Shown here: positions 32,827-44,019 of the stretch, in pieces
How positions within the stretch are numbered: position 1 is the stretch's first letter
Layout: each line of letters begins with the position of its first letter
Source: Lavandula angustifolia
Lineage: Eukaryota; Streptophyta; Magnoliopsida; Lamiales; Lamiaceae
DNA length: 64,000 nt
Reading direction: 5' to 3'
Assembly (NCBI GenBank): GCA_028984105.1
Contig: CM054804.1
Location: 26,525,057 to 26,589,056 of the forward strand
The notes under the pieces: generated by a model
Database searches by the model: none
What the model was told of the DNA's origin: nothing
The model's input: only the letters and a program-made list of their open reading frames with translations
Translations under genes and position numbers: made by a program

Positions 32827-34200
32827 TGTTGGGATGAGTTTATATGATAAGATTTGAAGATCCAAAAACCCCTAGCTGAATGATGAACCTTCGATATTGT
32901 AATAGCTTAGTTTGAGTTCAGCTGTTAGAACTCAGTAGGCTAGAGTTCAGTAGTTGTAGATTCAGTAGAAGACTCTACACTCAGCTGAAGGACTCAGTAT
33001 CGAAGAAGTCAGTTGGTCTTTCATTCACCAACTGAGTCAGCAAAGGAAATCGAGTTAGTGACAAAAATGTTCAGACGAATGTCGATAGAGGACAATCAGG
33101 CGACGGTCCGAGGATTCAGAGGAAGTCAACTCAGTGTACTTTGAGTTTGAACAAGCCTCACCAACTCTCATGTACTTCAACCAATAAGGAGCCGACAACG
33201 CCTTACCTACTCTGCCATAAAGTTGCTCCTAGTCGGAAAAAGAGGAAATCTCAACAGTGCATCTAATCAACGTTCAAATTTCATATGGTCGTTTTTCTTA
33301 TCTTATTCGACACGTGGCTAGACCCTCTCCAACGGATCTATTCACAAAAAGAAGACCATAAATAGAGAAGGTCTTCAAGCAGAAGAAGTACCGGGAACCC
33401 AAGCGAACAAGCTCAAGAACTCTAGCGAACTTACAAGCAACATTCAAACGAAGAACTTGCTCATAGATTAGACATCTTCTCAGTTCTTCTTTCTAGAGAA
33501 TTATTGTTCCATTTCTCTATCTAAGCGTGCGTATTGTAAAATCAATAGCTTAGAACCTCGAAGGAGTTCATATCTTTTGAATTGTTCTTTCTTGTAAGAA
33601 CTCCTTCTTAGTTGGAGAAAACCTTCTAACCTTAAACGGTTAAGAGTTGTAAAGTCACTATGACTATAAGTAGAATCTGTCCAGCGAACAGATAACTAAG
33701 AATTGCCCAGTATAAGCAAACAATTTTGAATCTGTCCTGTGAACAGATCACTAAGACTTACTCAGTATAAATAATACAAGTTCTCCTGCTTGTATCAGGA
33801 CAGTGGATGTAGGACCCGACGTATCCGAACCACTTTAAAAATCGTTGTGTCGTTTTTTATTATTAATGTTGCATTGATATACTATTCGTTCAGCATCCAA
33901 TTGAGTTTTAATCAAACTTGTACAAAACTGGTTTTCATCAAAGACGCATATTTTAAAAGGGCCTACACTTCCGCACACGACTCTTGTACTAAACTATTGT
34001 TCACTGACATAAGTCAGTAGGACTGTACTCGGTAGGAAAATATTCAGTCCAAGCGATCGAGAAAGTATATCTGGCCAACTGACTAGTTCAGTAGCATTCT
34101 TCAGCTAAAGCTGACTTTCGCGTTCAGAGTTTGAATTTGCATGCAGGTGTATTTCAAACCAACCCCCCCCGCTACACCTGACTTGCGTCTCTAGGACCAA
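32827..34200 (+). mobile_element. Solo LTR C (copia-like)
   Basis: Starts TGTTGGGATGAG at 32827, carries repeated TCAGTTG/CTCAGTAG words, a TATA-like CATAAATAGAG near 33357, and ends near AGGTGTATTTCAAACCAACC and CTCTAGGACCAA. This end layout is typical of a group of plant copia LTRs (from memory). A clean 5-bp duplication was not found, and no coding region follows. Confidence 0.5.
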
Positions 34201-34768
34201 TATAATCTGAAAAGGAAAACAACACAAGTCGAGCGGGACGCAGACTATATAATGTTTTCCTTCTCAATTTTATTTAAAATTTTCGTGTTTGGGAAAGTTT
34301 AAAATTATTTGAGACTTTATTATTGTTTAAGTAAAATATAAATATTCTAGAAAATTAATATTTTATGTTATGATGTCTAGATTCTACAGAATAACACAAA
34401 CCAAGTCTTCGATAAACTTTATTAGGTTTAATTTTTAAGTTGACAGAAAGGAGACATGATTAAGGCGTTTGTTTGCTCTATCCAACGAGAAAATAACCTC
34501 TTCCCAACCAAGAACTGGAGAGAGTGATCCGGTGAGGCAAAGGCATTGAAACAATGAATAAAGATCAACAATACCACAAGAGTCATATGGTAATTAATTG
34601 AACAAAACCTCATCGATTAGAAACGTGATGCTTTTTTATCCTAAGGCAGCTAGTAACCATCAACACATGGACAGAAAAACTGTGTAGGCAAGTGAAGCAA
34701 AAACCAGCGTGCAGCTTCATGAAATTTTGTAACGGAAATCAAGAAACTAAAATCTTCCTGTTTTAGTT
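34201..34768. other. 3' flank of the LACS8-like gene
   Basis: Probably includes the 3' untranslated region of the minus-strand gene that ends at 34769. No other gene seen; the short minus-strand frame at 34428-34613 matches nothing I know. Confidence 0.4.
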
Positions 34769-37700
34769 TCATTTGTACAACCTGTCCAGCTCATCTTTGA
34801 ACTTGGCCTTCAACTGCTCCCTCTTCAATTTCAATGCTGCAGTAACCAGGCCTGATTCTGGAGTCCATGCTTCTGGTAACAATGCCACCTTTGCTGGAAG
34901 TTCGAACTTGTCCAGTTTTCCTGCTTTTCCTGCCTGTAATATTATATATAGCCAACTGCATAAATTTTAAAACTTGGAAGAAAGCGACACTCCTAAACAG
35001 GCAAGAACAAACCTTGGCTAGTGAATGTTGAACCTCCACCTTAGCTTCCGCCTTCTCACACAACTCGGAGAAATCTTTGAACTGAATTCCAGATTCATTA
35101 GCCCACCCTTCAAGAACATGGCGTGAGGGCACCACAAGAGCAACACAAAAGTTGTGGAACGGATCTGCATACACCATGATATTCTCAACAAAATTGCTCG
35201 TTGAAAGTGCACTCTCAACCTGCAAGAGCATCAAAATCAGATTTGATGAGAAGATTTTCTTCCTAAAAGGCAGAGAAAGGAGCAGCATTATCTTTAGATC
35301 ACGTTCAGCACCTTCCCAAGTGATATGTATTCCCCATGTTGAAGCTTCACAATGTCTTTCTTTCTGTCGATAATCTCAAGGCATCCATGAGGATGAAACC
35401 TCCCTATGTCACCCGTATAGAACCAGTGCATGCCTTTCTCATCAACCTTATCAGCAAAATAAGACAGAATTAGAAGAAAAGGGCAACAGCCGCAGTCACC
35501 TAGAATAAAATTTTACCTTGTAGACTTCTGAAGTTTTAGCTTCATTTTTGAAATAACCAGCACTGACACTTGCCCCACCAATGACAACTTCTCCCCGAGG
35601 CATAGGCTTATCTGATGTTGTGTAACCACCTTCTTCCCAAGAGATAAGCTGCAGGTAAAGAACACAAGATTTAAGTCCTGCAAGCAACCTAAGTGGTTCC
35701 CCCTCCCCCGTTTTCAAATATTTAATGCTAGCCTAGGTTTATAACCTCATAGGACCAGCAGAAGGACTTTTATCTTAACAACTTAATATCTGTGCAAAAT
35801 GTCATTCCTCAATCAGATGATGGAGCACATACTTCGCTAGTTATAATTTTGTAGGTCGAAGAAATGATGTATTTTTTAGGAACAATAAGTGGAATATGGC
35901 AAGTTTTAGAGCAAAGGCGCATGCTAATCCAAAAGACAATCTGTTGCTTGTATTATTACCTTGATGTAGCAACAAGGAAGAGGGGGGCCGACACGGCCAA
36001 CAGAAATGTCATCTGACTCAGAAAAAGCAGCTCCAGCGCATGTTTCTGTCAGACCATACCCTTGACCAATGGGAGCTCTACAAAATAGAAGCAGGAGTAT
36101 CATAATGCCACCTGTTAAAGCTCGTGTCGAAGCAAATTCATGTTCTCCTTACTATACTCTTAAACTTGCATTTAAATTACCCAATGCAAATGTTGATAAA
36201 TCTTTGTGTATCTCCAGATAAAGGAGCTCCGCCACAAAGCATAAACCTTATTTGTCCTCCAAGGATGGATCTTATCTTATTAAAAATAAGCATATCCCAC
36301 AAATTAGTTTCCAACCCCCATGCCCCGAACCAGCTTCCTTCAATAGCCGCCAGTCGGCGACTGTAAGCAATGTTAAATAGTTTCTTCACAATACCTCCTT
36401 TCTCATCAACCTAAGAAACAAAATAGATCAAAGAACACAGTATCAGGAACTCTTTAATCATTTGTAGCTCCATATGCTAAATATACGAGTAGTATGAAAA
36501 GCTGCAGTGCTAAAAGACCTTCTTCACAACTCCATCCCTAACACGGTCAAGTATAGCTGGAACTGCCGCCATTAATGTAGGTTTTAATGCAGAAGCATCT
36601 CCCATTGTTCCCTTTTTTATTTTGTTGGATGTGTCTGTCAATGTCAGTGCCGAGCCATACCCAATTGCAACACCTGCAGTTATCATGACTGTCTGTGGAG
36701 AAAACATATTTGAACTTTTTCAAATGTTAATCCTTGACCATTTAAATGTGACTCCAATTAACGTGTTACCTCTGCAGCTAATTCAAACACATGAGCTAGT
36801 GGCAAGTATGCCAAGTAGAAATCCTTGCTTCCAAGTGCTGGGACCACTGTCATTACAGCTGCAGCAGTAGCTACTATGTTTTTATGGGTCATCATAACTC
36901 CCTACAATATCCAATCAGAAACGATGTTGGCTGCAATACTCTAGGAGAATTTTACATGTTACACTTTGAGATATTTTTTTAAGTAAAAGTAATGCACAAA
37001 GGATAATTCAATATTTGACTAAAAACCAAATCCTGGATTATAGCTCATGAAAGGCTTCTGACATCGTTGACATATTTCCAACTTAGCATCTTTTTATTCT
37101 CCACATAAATGCACTTTTTTACATCAACTGGTTGATTCTTAAACACTTCACAAGCTAATTTGTCTATTTCCATTAGTTAATGAATACTCCAAATTGACAC
37201 AGAAGCTAAGCAACAGTTATACCTAAATAACAAGATTTATTGGCATGGTACCCAATCTCCACCAAAAATGAGAATCGACTATATTCATGCGCCAAAAAGA
37301 AATGCAATTCTCTGCACATACTCAAGAACAGATAGGCAGTCTGAACCAAACCTTTGGGAGGCCCGTGCTGCCACTCGTGTACATTATGACAGCAATGTCT
37401 CTCTTGATTGGAAAATTAGGATCGGAAGGATAACTTCTTCCAAGTTTTTCCACATCAGTAAAGGAGGAAACCTGATAGTTTCTCATTTCGTCAATGACAC
37501 TGGAATCACTGGAAGAGTCTTCATCAACAAAATAAATGATGTTTTTAATGCTTGTAAGGCTTGATTGTACTGCCGCCAACTTCTTTAATTGCTTGGGGTC
37601 ACAAATCAGGGTTGAAACTTGAGTCTGTCAAAAACATGAGTAGTTTTGTTTCGTATTAAGAGTCATTTCAGGAGAAATTAATCTCAAAAGTCTTAGTACT

Positions 37701-38539
37701 TCACCATAGCAGAAAAGTTAAAAGTATAAACACAGGAAACAATAAGAAGAATATGGAACGATAAAATGAAAAGAGAGACAAAAAAGAGCGATGATCCTAA
37801 AGAAAACAACAAATAAGTAAATCTGGAGCAGAACTAGAGTTTTTCTCTGTAAGGAATGAATAACAATGACCTCATTTAATGAGTGAATCAGGGCTTCTTC
37901 TCCTAAAGAAGCATAAATGGTAACCACAGTGATGTTCTGCCGGAAGCATCCCTGAGACCAAAAGAAGTAGTACAAATATCAATAAGAAAAACAGAGACAA
38001 GTTCAAAAGTTCACGAAAGAACTTCTTACATGAAACGCAATCAACCACTCTGCTCGAGTGTCAGAAAAAATAGCAGCACGGGTGTGAACATCGTGCCCTA
38101 GTTTAACAATACCAGAAGCAAAGTTGCATGCACGATCAAATATCTGGCCATACGTTTCCCACTGGTACTCACCTAAGTGAAGCTTCTCGAATTGTCTGCC
38201 ATCACTTGCTGTAACAACTTCTTTACCAATTGCCTTTCTTGTTCCAAGAAACTTGTGCTGTGAATACTTTTTGCACGACTGCTCAAACAATTCTGCCACA
38301 GTCGTGGCCCCTTTCCAAGGAACCTCAACTAATTTGAGTGATCTAGAATTGCGCATTGCAAAACCAGCCTCACCACCAACCTGAACTGGAACTGCTCTCT
38401 GCTTTGACTTACTCCTACCCCCAAGTATAAGAGCAAGGAGGATAGGCAAAACTATGGCAACTACGACAGCACAAGCAACTCCATATGTTCCATTATCTTT
38501 GACAATAGATAAAAAATCTCCATTTCCAATATTAGTCAT
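34769..38539 (-). CDS. LACS8: Long-chain acyl-CoA synthetase, LACS8/LACS9-like, 718 aa
   Basis: Eleven exons on the minus strand: 38030-38539, 37871-37951, 37352-37624, 36770-36901, 36519-36692, 36181-36410, 35960-36077, 35517-35648, 35312-35446, 35013-35219, 34769-34933. All introns are GT-AG, phases agree and no stop interrupts 2157 nt. The product activates free fatty acids to acyl-CoA with ATP. A membrane segment lies at residues about 20-39. The AMP-binding motif YTSGSTGLPKG is at 279-289, GYGLTET at 473-479, WFYTGDIG at 558-565, and DRKKDIVKLQHGEY follows. The N-terminal extension and 718-residue length fit LACS8 (endoplasmic reticulum) better than plastid-envelope LACS9; this choice is from memory of the Arabidopsis proteins. 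The start is the first ATG of the frame; a longer frame upstream has no ATG. Confidence 0.93.
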
Positions 38540-39180
38540 TGCGTTTGTTCCAAGTAGCTCCCCTCGTACTCTCTTCACATAATAAACACAGAAATCAACT
38601 TTTGGTCACTAGGCTAATACTACTAAGCTAAAACACAGAGAAAATAAGTATGGAAAGATGTAGAAAGAAGCAGTAGAAACCTCGATCTACAATCTGCATA
38701 TTGTTTACACGGTATATACACGACGTACACTTTTAACGAACTAACAAGCTAACCTCAAACAGCATTGATCATACTTGAGATGACAAATTGCCAACCAATA
38801 TTACAAACAGAAAGAAGCTATTAACCGCAGTTAATTAGCTAGGAATTCCAATTTCAATTTATACAACCGCTATAAAGCCGAAGATAGGGAAACGCAATGA
38901 TCCATTTCAAAATCCAAAAAACTACAAATGAAATCCAAAAAACATCAATTCAGAGCGGCTTACAAAGAGGATCATACGAAAAAAAATACAGAAACAGTAT
39001 CAAATGGAACAGCATCTAGATTTTCATCATACAATAGCATAAACTTTAACCTCTACGAGGATTCGGACGTTCTGATTAGCTGAAGAAGGATTGCGCTCTA
39101 CTCGATCGAGCAAATGTAGGAAAGTTGAGAAACACTCGGTCTACTTCTGAAGCAATAGTAATATTCAGAAATAAGAGAGG
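38540..39180. other. 5' flank of the LACS8-like gene
   Basis: Expected to hold the leader and promoter of the minus-strand gene, possibly with a leader intron. 39113-39138 is one arm of a perfect 26-bp inverted repeat whose other arm is at 42510-42535. The foldback element and SINE beyond 39190 lie within about 0.65-1.6 kb upstream of the start codon. Confidence 0.4.
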
Positions 39181-39189
39181 TATAATATA

Positions 39190-39791
39190 GTGGAAATATA
39201 CACTGTTAATCAAAATAAAAATAAAAAACACAAATATAACCTAAAACTTAAATAAAACATAAAAGTAGCCATTTTATCTTTATCCGGCGGGGCCGATGGG
39301 AGGGCCGACGGCCCTTCATTTTTTTTATTATTTTTTTTACAAATTGAAGGCCAAAGTCGGCCCTCCTTTTCTAACCCTCCATTATTTTTTTTCTTTCTTC
39401 TAGGGCCATCGGCCCTCATTTTTTTTTTTTTTTTTTTTTCAACTTAGGCCCTCCATAATTTTTTTTTGAAAAGGTATCGGCCCTCCTTTTTTTTTTTTTT
39501 TTTGAAAGGGCATCGGCCCTCCTTATCAAGAAGCTTACCACCCTTCTTTTCTTTCACATCGGCCCTCGGCCCTTTCAAATTTTTTTTTGAAAGGGCATCG
39601 GCCCTCCTTATTTTTTTTTTTTTTGAAAGGGCATCGGCCCTTTCAATTTTTTTTTATTTTTATGGAGGGCCTATGCATTCCATCGGCCCTGTGCCGTATA
39701 AGGACAAAATGGCTATATTTATGTTTTTTTTTAGTGATGGGCTATATATGTATGTATATTTCTACTATTTGGCTACTGTTGCAAATGCCCC
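39190..39791. mobile_element. Non-autonomous foldback element, copy 2 (GGGCCGAT family)
   Basis: About 602 bp flanked by the 9-bp duplication TATAATATA (39181-39189 and 39792-39800). It begins GTGGAAATATACACTG where copy 1 begins GTGGTAATACCCACTG, and ends TACTGTTGCAAATGCCCC where copy 1 ends TACTGTTAAAAATGCCC. Inner arms with GTAGCCATTTT and GGCCGATGGG match copy 1, and the middle is again poly-T/poly-A and GGGCCGAT words. Confidence 0.85.
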
Positions 39792-39802
39792 TATAATATA
39801 TT

Positions 39803-40055
39803 GTCCCTTGAATGGCATAGTGGTGAAGGTGGTGGCCCGGGACCAGTAGGTCATGGGTTCAATTTCCACTGGACACGCTATGTGTGAGCCTGTTACCCTG
39901 TCACATTAAGGGTGGTTTAACTCTTCTGTGTGGTATGTGTGAGCTTGTCACCCTGTCACATTAAGGGTGGTTTAACTCTTCTGTGTGTTTGCAGGCTATT
40001 GCACAGGAGCGAAGTTTACCCTGTGCGCACCAAAGGTAGCGACTGCAGGTTCCTC

Positions 40056-40097
<42 letters not shown>
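39803..40097 (+). mobile_element. tRNA-derived SINE, copy 2, with internal duplication
   Basis: Starts GTCCCTTGAATGGCATAG, has B-box-like GGTTCAATTTCC, and ends in a long poly-A (40059-40097). About 55 bp including CCTGTCACATTAAGGGTGG is present twice in tandem (about 39888-39935 and 39944-39990). The 3' flank GGTATAATATAG matches 39179-39190, see findings. Confidence 0.88.
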
Positions 40098-40099
<2 letters not shown>

Positions 40100-41080
40100 T
40101 ATAATATAGACTACAATTTCAGTTGTTGATAATCTCATTGTGACCCCGATTCTTTTTTCAGAATCGATGATGAAGCCTGCTATTATTTCTATAATTACAT
40201 GAAAACCCTAATGTTTCTTTTGAATCTTTTCATTCTTTTCAGTTTTGGGGACACGTGGAGTGCTCCTCGCATCTGATTGTCTTGGAATAATAAACATGAG
40301 GATTAATTAATCGATACGCTTTACACGTGTCAAGTTTTAGATAAATTGTAGTCAAAGGAGTTTTTTTTCTCTACTCGAACTTTATAAAAGAAGAATGTTT
40401 TTTTTAATAAATATTTTTGTCTTATTTGAATTGTATATTAAGTAAATTTTACTATTTTGTAACAACTTATATCTTGCAGTATGCCATATTAGTCTAAATA
40501 TGCTTGTCCAATGATATCAAATACTTCATCCGCCCCTAATTTGTCTTAGTTTCATTTTTCGGCTATTCCATTGTTTTCGTCTTCATCCGAAAAAAGGAAA
40601 ATAATTTGTGAATCAAATCAATCTAAACAGTAGATCTTACCTCTTTATCATACCTCGGCTCACTACATTTCTACCATTTTTCTTAAATTCCGTCCTAAAC
40701 ACTACTAAAATAAGAACAACTGAAAGGAGGGTGTCGATGATTCATCCTATCCCAATATGTATTAATAAATAACTGTTAATTTTGGACTAAAAGGAATATG
40801 TAAAAATGTCGAGTTTATTCTTATGTATAAATAAAAAATTTAAAAAAAAGAAAAAAAAAACATAAAGGATCACTACTTGTAGAGAAAAAATTAGATGAAA
40901 GGCAATTTGACAAATAGTGATAATTAATACAGATAGGAAAGGCACACAACTCCATACGCATATATCGTCATTATTTATCAGCTCATCTTTGAAACTTGAA
41001 AGTCTCGTGCGATCGAATGAGACGTCTGAATATAATAAAGATGGGCGGAAGTTATCACTCATACCCAAAAGCTCAATCTT
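40098..41080. other. Intergenic, no gene seen
   Basis: AT-rich. 40525-40740 has CATCCGCCCCTAATTTGTC and a loose inverted counterpart near 40725 and may be a decayed MITE. Nothing else supported. Confidence 0.4.
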
Positions 41081-42330
41081 GAAATTCTCAATCTTCACTG
41101 AACAAAGCCCAGCAAATCAATCGTTTAGCTTCCGTTTGTTTTCCCTAGCTCAGTAGCCCAGCACCGATTCAGATTATCAAATCATGAACATAAAGGATTT
41201 AAGAACCATTTAGACACTTAATTGAAAGATCGTATTACTTATTACCTATATTATCTACAAATATCTAAGATGATGGTCAATCAATATAAAGAATGGTAGA
41301 GAAATTAAAAGCATGCTCAACAATTAAGAAACAAAATAGTTCATCCATTTAAAACATGGGTTCAAAGTCATTTCTTTATAAAAACATAGGTCATGCTAAA
41401 CCCCAACACAAAGAGACTTAACTACTCATATCCGTAGGAAAATAGTCACAAAAATTGCAAGAAGAATTCTTGGAAAAGATGTATCTAAAACCTAGACAAA
41501 ACGGAGAAGGAATAATACAACCTAAAATCTAACGGATTGATCCTCACACTTGATTCTCCGGTTGCGGTCTTTAATCTTCATCTTGAATCTTCAATGGAGG
41601 GATGCATTGGGTGTTTCTTTGCTCTGGAGGGTGGAAAATCTCGAAAATATGGTGTGTGGTGCATAAGAATGAAGTTCAGATTGGTTTATATACGTTTTGG
41701 GCCGAAACATCAAGATTCGTGCTTCAGCAGAAGCGGACCGCGGTCCAATGCAAAATGCGGACCGCGGTCCGAATGCTATGAGAAAATCAAGTTTTGAGTC
41801 AGAACGTACGTGACCACGATCCAGCACAAAATGCGGATCACGGTCCGACTGCTTCGGCCAAGTCTCCCGCAGCTTCAATTTTCCTACCCTAACCAGTTTT
41901 GGAGAAATCACGATTTCTCATTTGATAACTTTGTCACAATGTGCCCAACACATAGCGGTACAATTTGGACAGTGGAGATCGGATTCTACGATCGTTAGAC
42001 CCATCTTCTACACGATTTTCCAACTGCCCTATTTCAAGACCTCCGAAATTCGGTTTATTCATCATCCGACTTCAAATCTTCTTCATCCTTCATCCAAAGA
42101 TTTTCATCTTTGCCCACAATTCATCAATGGTCATGATTTACTTCCTTTAGGTGTCAAATACCTCAAAATATGCTCAAAACGCGCAAGTAACCTATAAAAC
42201 CATAAATCATTGAAAGTATATGATTCCAAACAAAACTAAAGCTAAAAGTAGATGGAAATTATATAATTAGACTTAAAAAGAACACGATGAGATGAATTAA
42301 AAACCACTCATCAATAAACTATAGTTACAT
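41081..42330. repeat. LTR-like non-coding repeat with GGACCGCGGTCC palindromes
   Basis: Contains two perfect copies of the palindrome GGACCGCGGTCC (41735-41746, 41759-41770) and two decayed copies (41811-41822, 41835-41846), with a TATA-like TTTATATACG at about 41685. The promoter-like motif and repeat content suggest an LTR fragment; ends were not found and no coding region is attached. Confidence 0.4.
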
Positions 42331-42528
42331 GTGTTGTTGGGGCCGATACGGACGTTTCATTTATCCCTAGCTAATACTCGTTGGGTCCCAATAAACATGG
42401 CTTGTATTCCCTTTCGGTTTGTCCTGTTATTGTTGTCTTGATTCCGAAAAAAGAAATAATTAGCAACATGATAAGGAAAACTAATTGTCATTAACTACTA
42501 CTAATTAGACGAGTGTTTCTCAACTTTC

Positions 42529-42903
42529 CTACATTGTAAAAGTGCATCCATCAGTTTTCTCAGCCATTTGTAAACTTCCTCGGAGCAAATTTTGAGAATA
42601 TGTTGCAGAATACTGGAGAATACACTTATTAAATCGATCCAAGCTTAGAAGTTTTCTTGGCGTGCGTAAGTGCATTGTGAACACATCTACTGTCCAATCC
42701 TTAACATTTTCCTGCAAAAACGCAATCACACCATCAACCACTTGGAAAAGCTTTATCATTTCAAATCCTCGAGTGCATTCTTTTTCTCCAATCGCTCCTA
42801 ACAGTTGCCTCATCCACCTGAAAGCAAAAGCATGCATATTCACAAATGAAACAACACTTGCAACAAACTTATCAAAAATAAAAATGCTAGGAAAATTCCA
42901 CAA
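42529..42903 (-). other. Coding-like frame of unknown identity
   Basis: 125 codons open on the minus strand, with a strong acceptor-like TTTGCTTTCAG at about 42820-42830 and another TTTTTGCAG near 42715. The peptide contains GFEMIKLFQVVDGVIAFLQE and VFTMHLRTPRKLLSLDRF. I recognise no domain. Its stop codon overlaps the 26-bp inverted repeat shared with the LACS8 upstream region. It may be a fragment of a host gene exon. Confidence 0.3.
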
Positions 42904-42919
42904 AATCGAGCTTAAAAAA

Positions 42920-43945
42920 TGTTAGAAAATAAAAAAAGTTTTGAATGATCTCAAACCCTTATTGATAAGTGAACCATTATGATGTAATTAATTAGTTTTT
43001 AACTCAGTCTGAACTTGTATAGATAAACTAATTATTTTTTCAGACTATGATAGTTCAGTTTAGGTTCGTTGAGTCTTAGAACATAATGAGTTAGGCTTAG
43101 TTAAATTGATATTCCAGACTGAACTGAAAATTGAATCCGATGCTTCATTCAAAGTATATATGAAGAATCTTGATGAATTGATTAAGTACGAGCTACGAGG
43201 CACGAACTTTAAAGTATATGGCCAATGGAGGAAAGACAACTATCGAATCAATATTGGCTAATACGAGACCGCCATGTCAGCCCTAGTCCAGGGGACAGAA
43301 TAATACCTCAACGTTTTATATGAAGAAGCACACAAAGCACGACGCATGCCCATACATTTAATACAGAAGGCCGTTGCGAATGCAGAGACAATACGAAGTC
43401 TGTCTTTGTTCAACGGATCTCTTACTAACTCGCTAATAAATACAGAAGGCATCTCATCCTTGAGAGGTCAACAGATTTCAAAGAGCTCAAAGTATACAAC
43501 ACTCAAAGTAAGAACAAACTGATAGTCTTGACATTTTACTATTTCTAAGACTCTTGTTATGTTGAATAGTCTCAACCCAACTTGACAATATTAATACACT
43601 TGATAGTTTAATTGTTGGATTGTTTGATAGATTATTTGTATTTGATCTCTTCTCGACATTTTTCTAGTATCCTTAGTGGATATCTGCTGATGCAGAAAAA
43701 AGGACGTAGGATCTTGTAAATTCGAACTACTATAACTCCCTGTGTCTTTTATATTCTGCACTTTATTCGCTTATCGCTTGCATATCTGTTACATTTATAA
43801 CTATTGCATTGAAAAGTGTTTCTAAAAGTCTACATTATTCCGTAGTCACTAACTGACTCAACCTTAGTTAGTCTTTACTCTGATATGAAAAACAAGCAAG
43901 TTTTTTTGAAATCACGTGTGTTCCCCCAAAGTTCTTGTTTGTAGA
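42920..43945 (+). mobile_element. Solo LTR B (copia-like), inverted relative of LTR A
   Basis: Starts TGTTAGAAAATAAAAAAAG and then GTTTTGAATGATCTC, parallel to the minus-strand start of LTR A. The middle has ATCTGCTGATGCAGAAAAAA and GATCTTGTAAATTCGAACTA, counterparts of LTR A. The right end is approximate, near CGTGTGTTCCCCCAAAG. It lies immediately upstream of the damaged CONSTANS-like gene. Confidence 0.55.
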
Positions 43946-44019
43946 AAAAACTCGTCATAATCACATCTGCTTTCTGCCAGCTTGATAATATTGTTGGAGC
44001 AAGTGTGATTAGTCCCAGT

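Noticed and set aside
32827..34200. Target duplication for solo LTR C
   Set aside because: CAATC before and CAATA after are near matches but are not placed correctly against a CA terminus.
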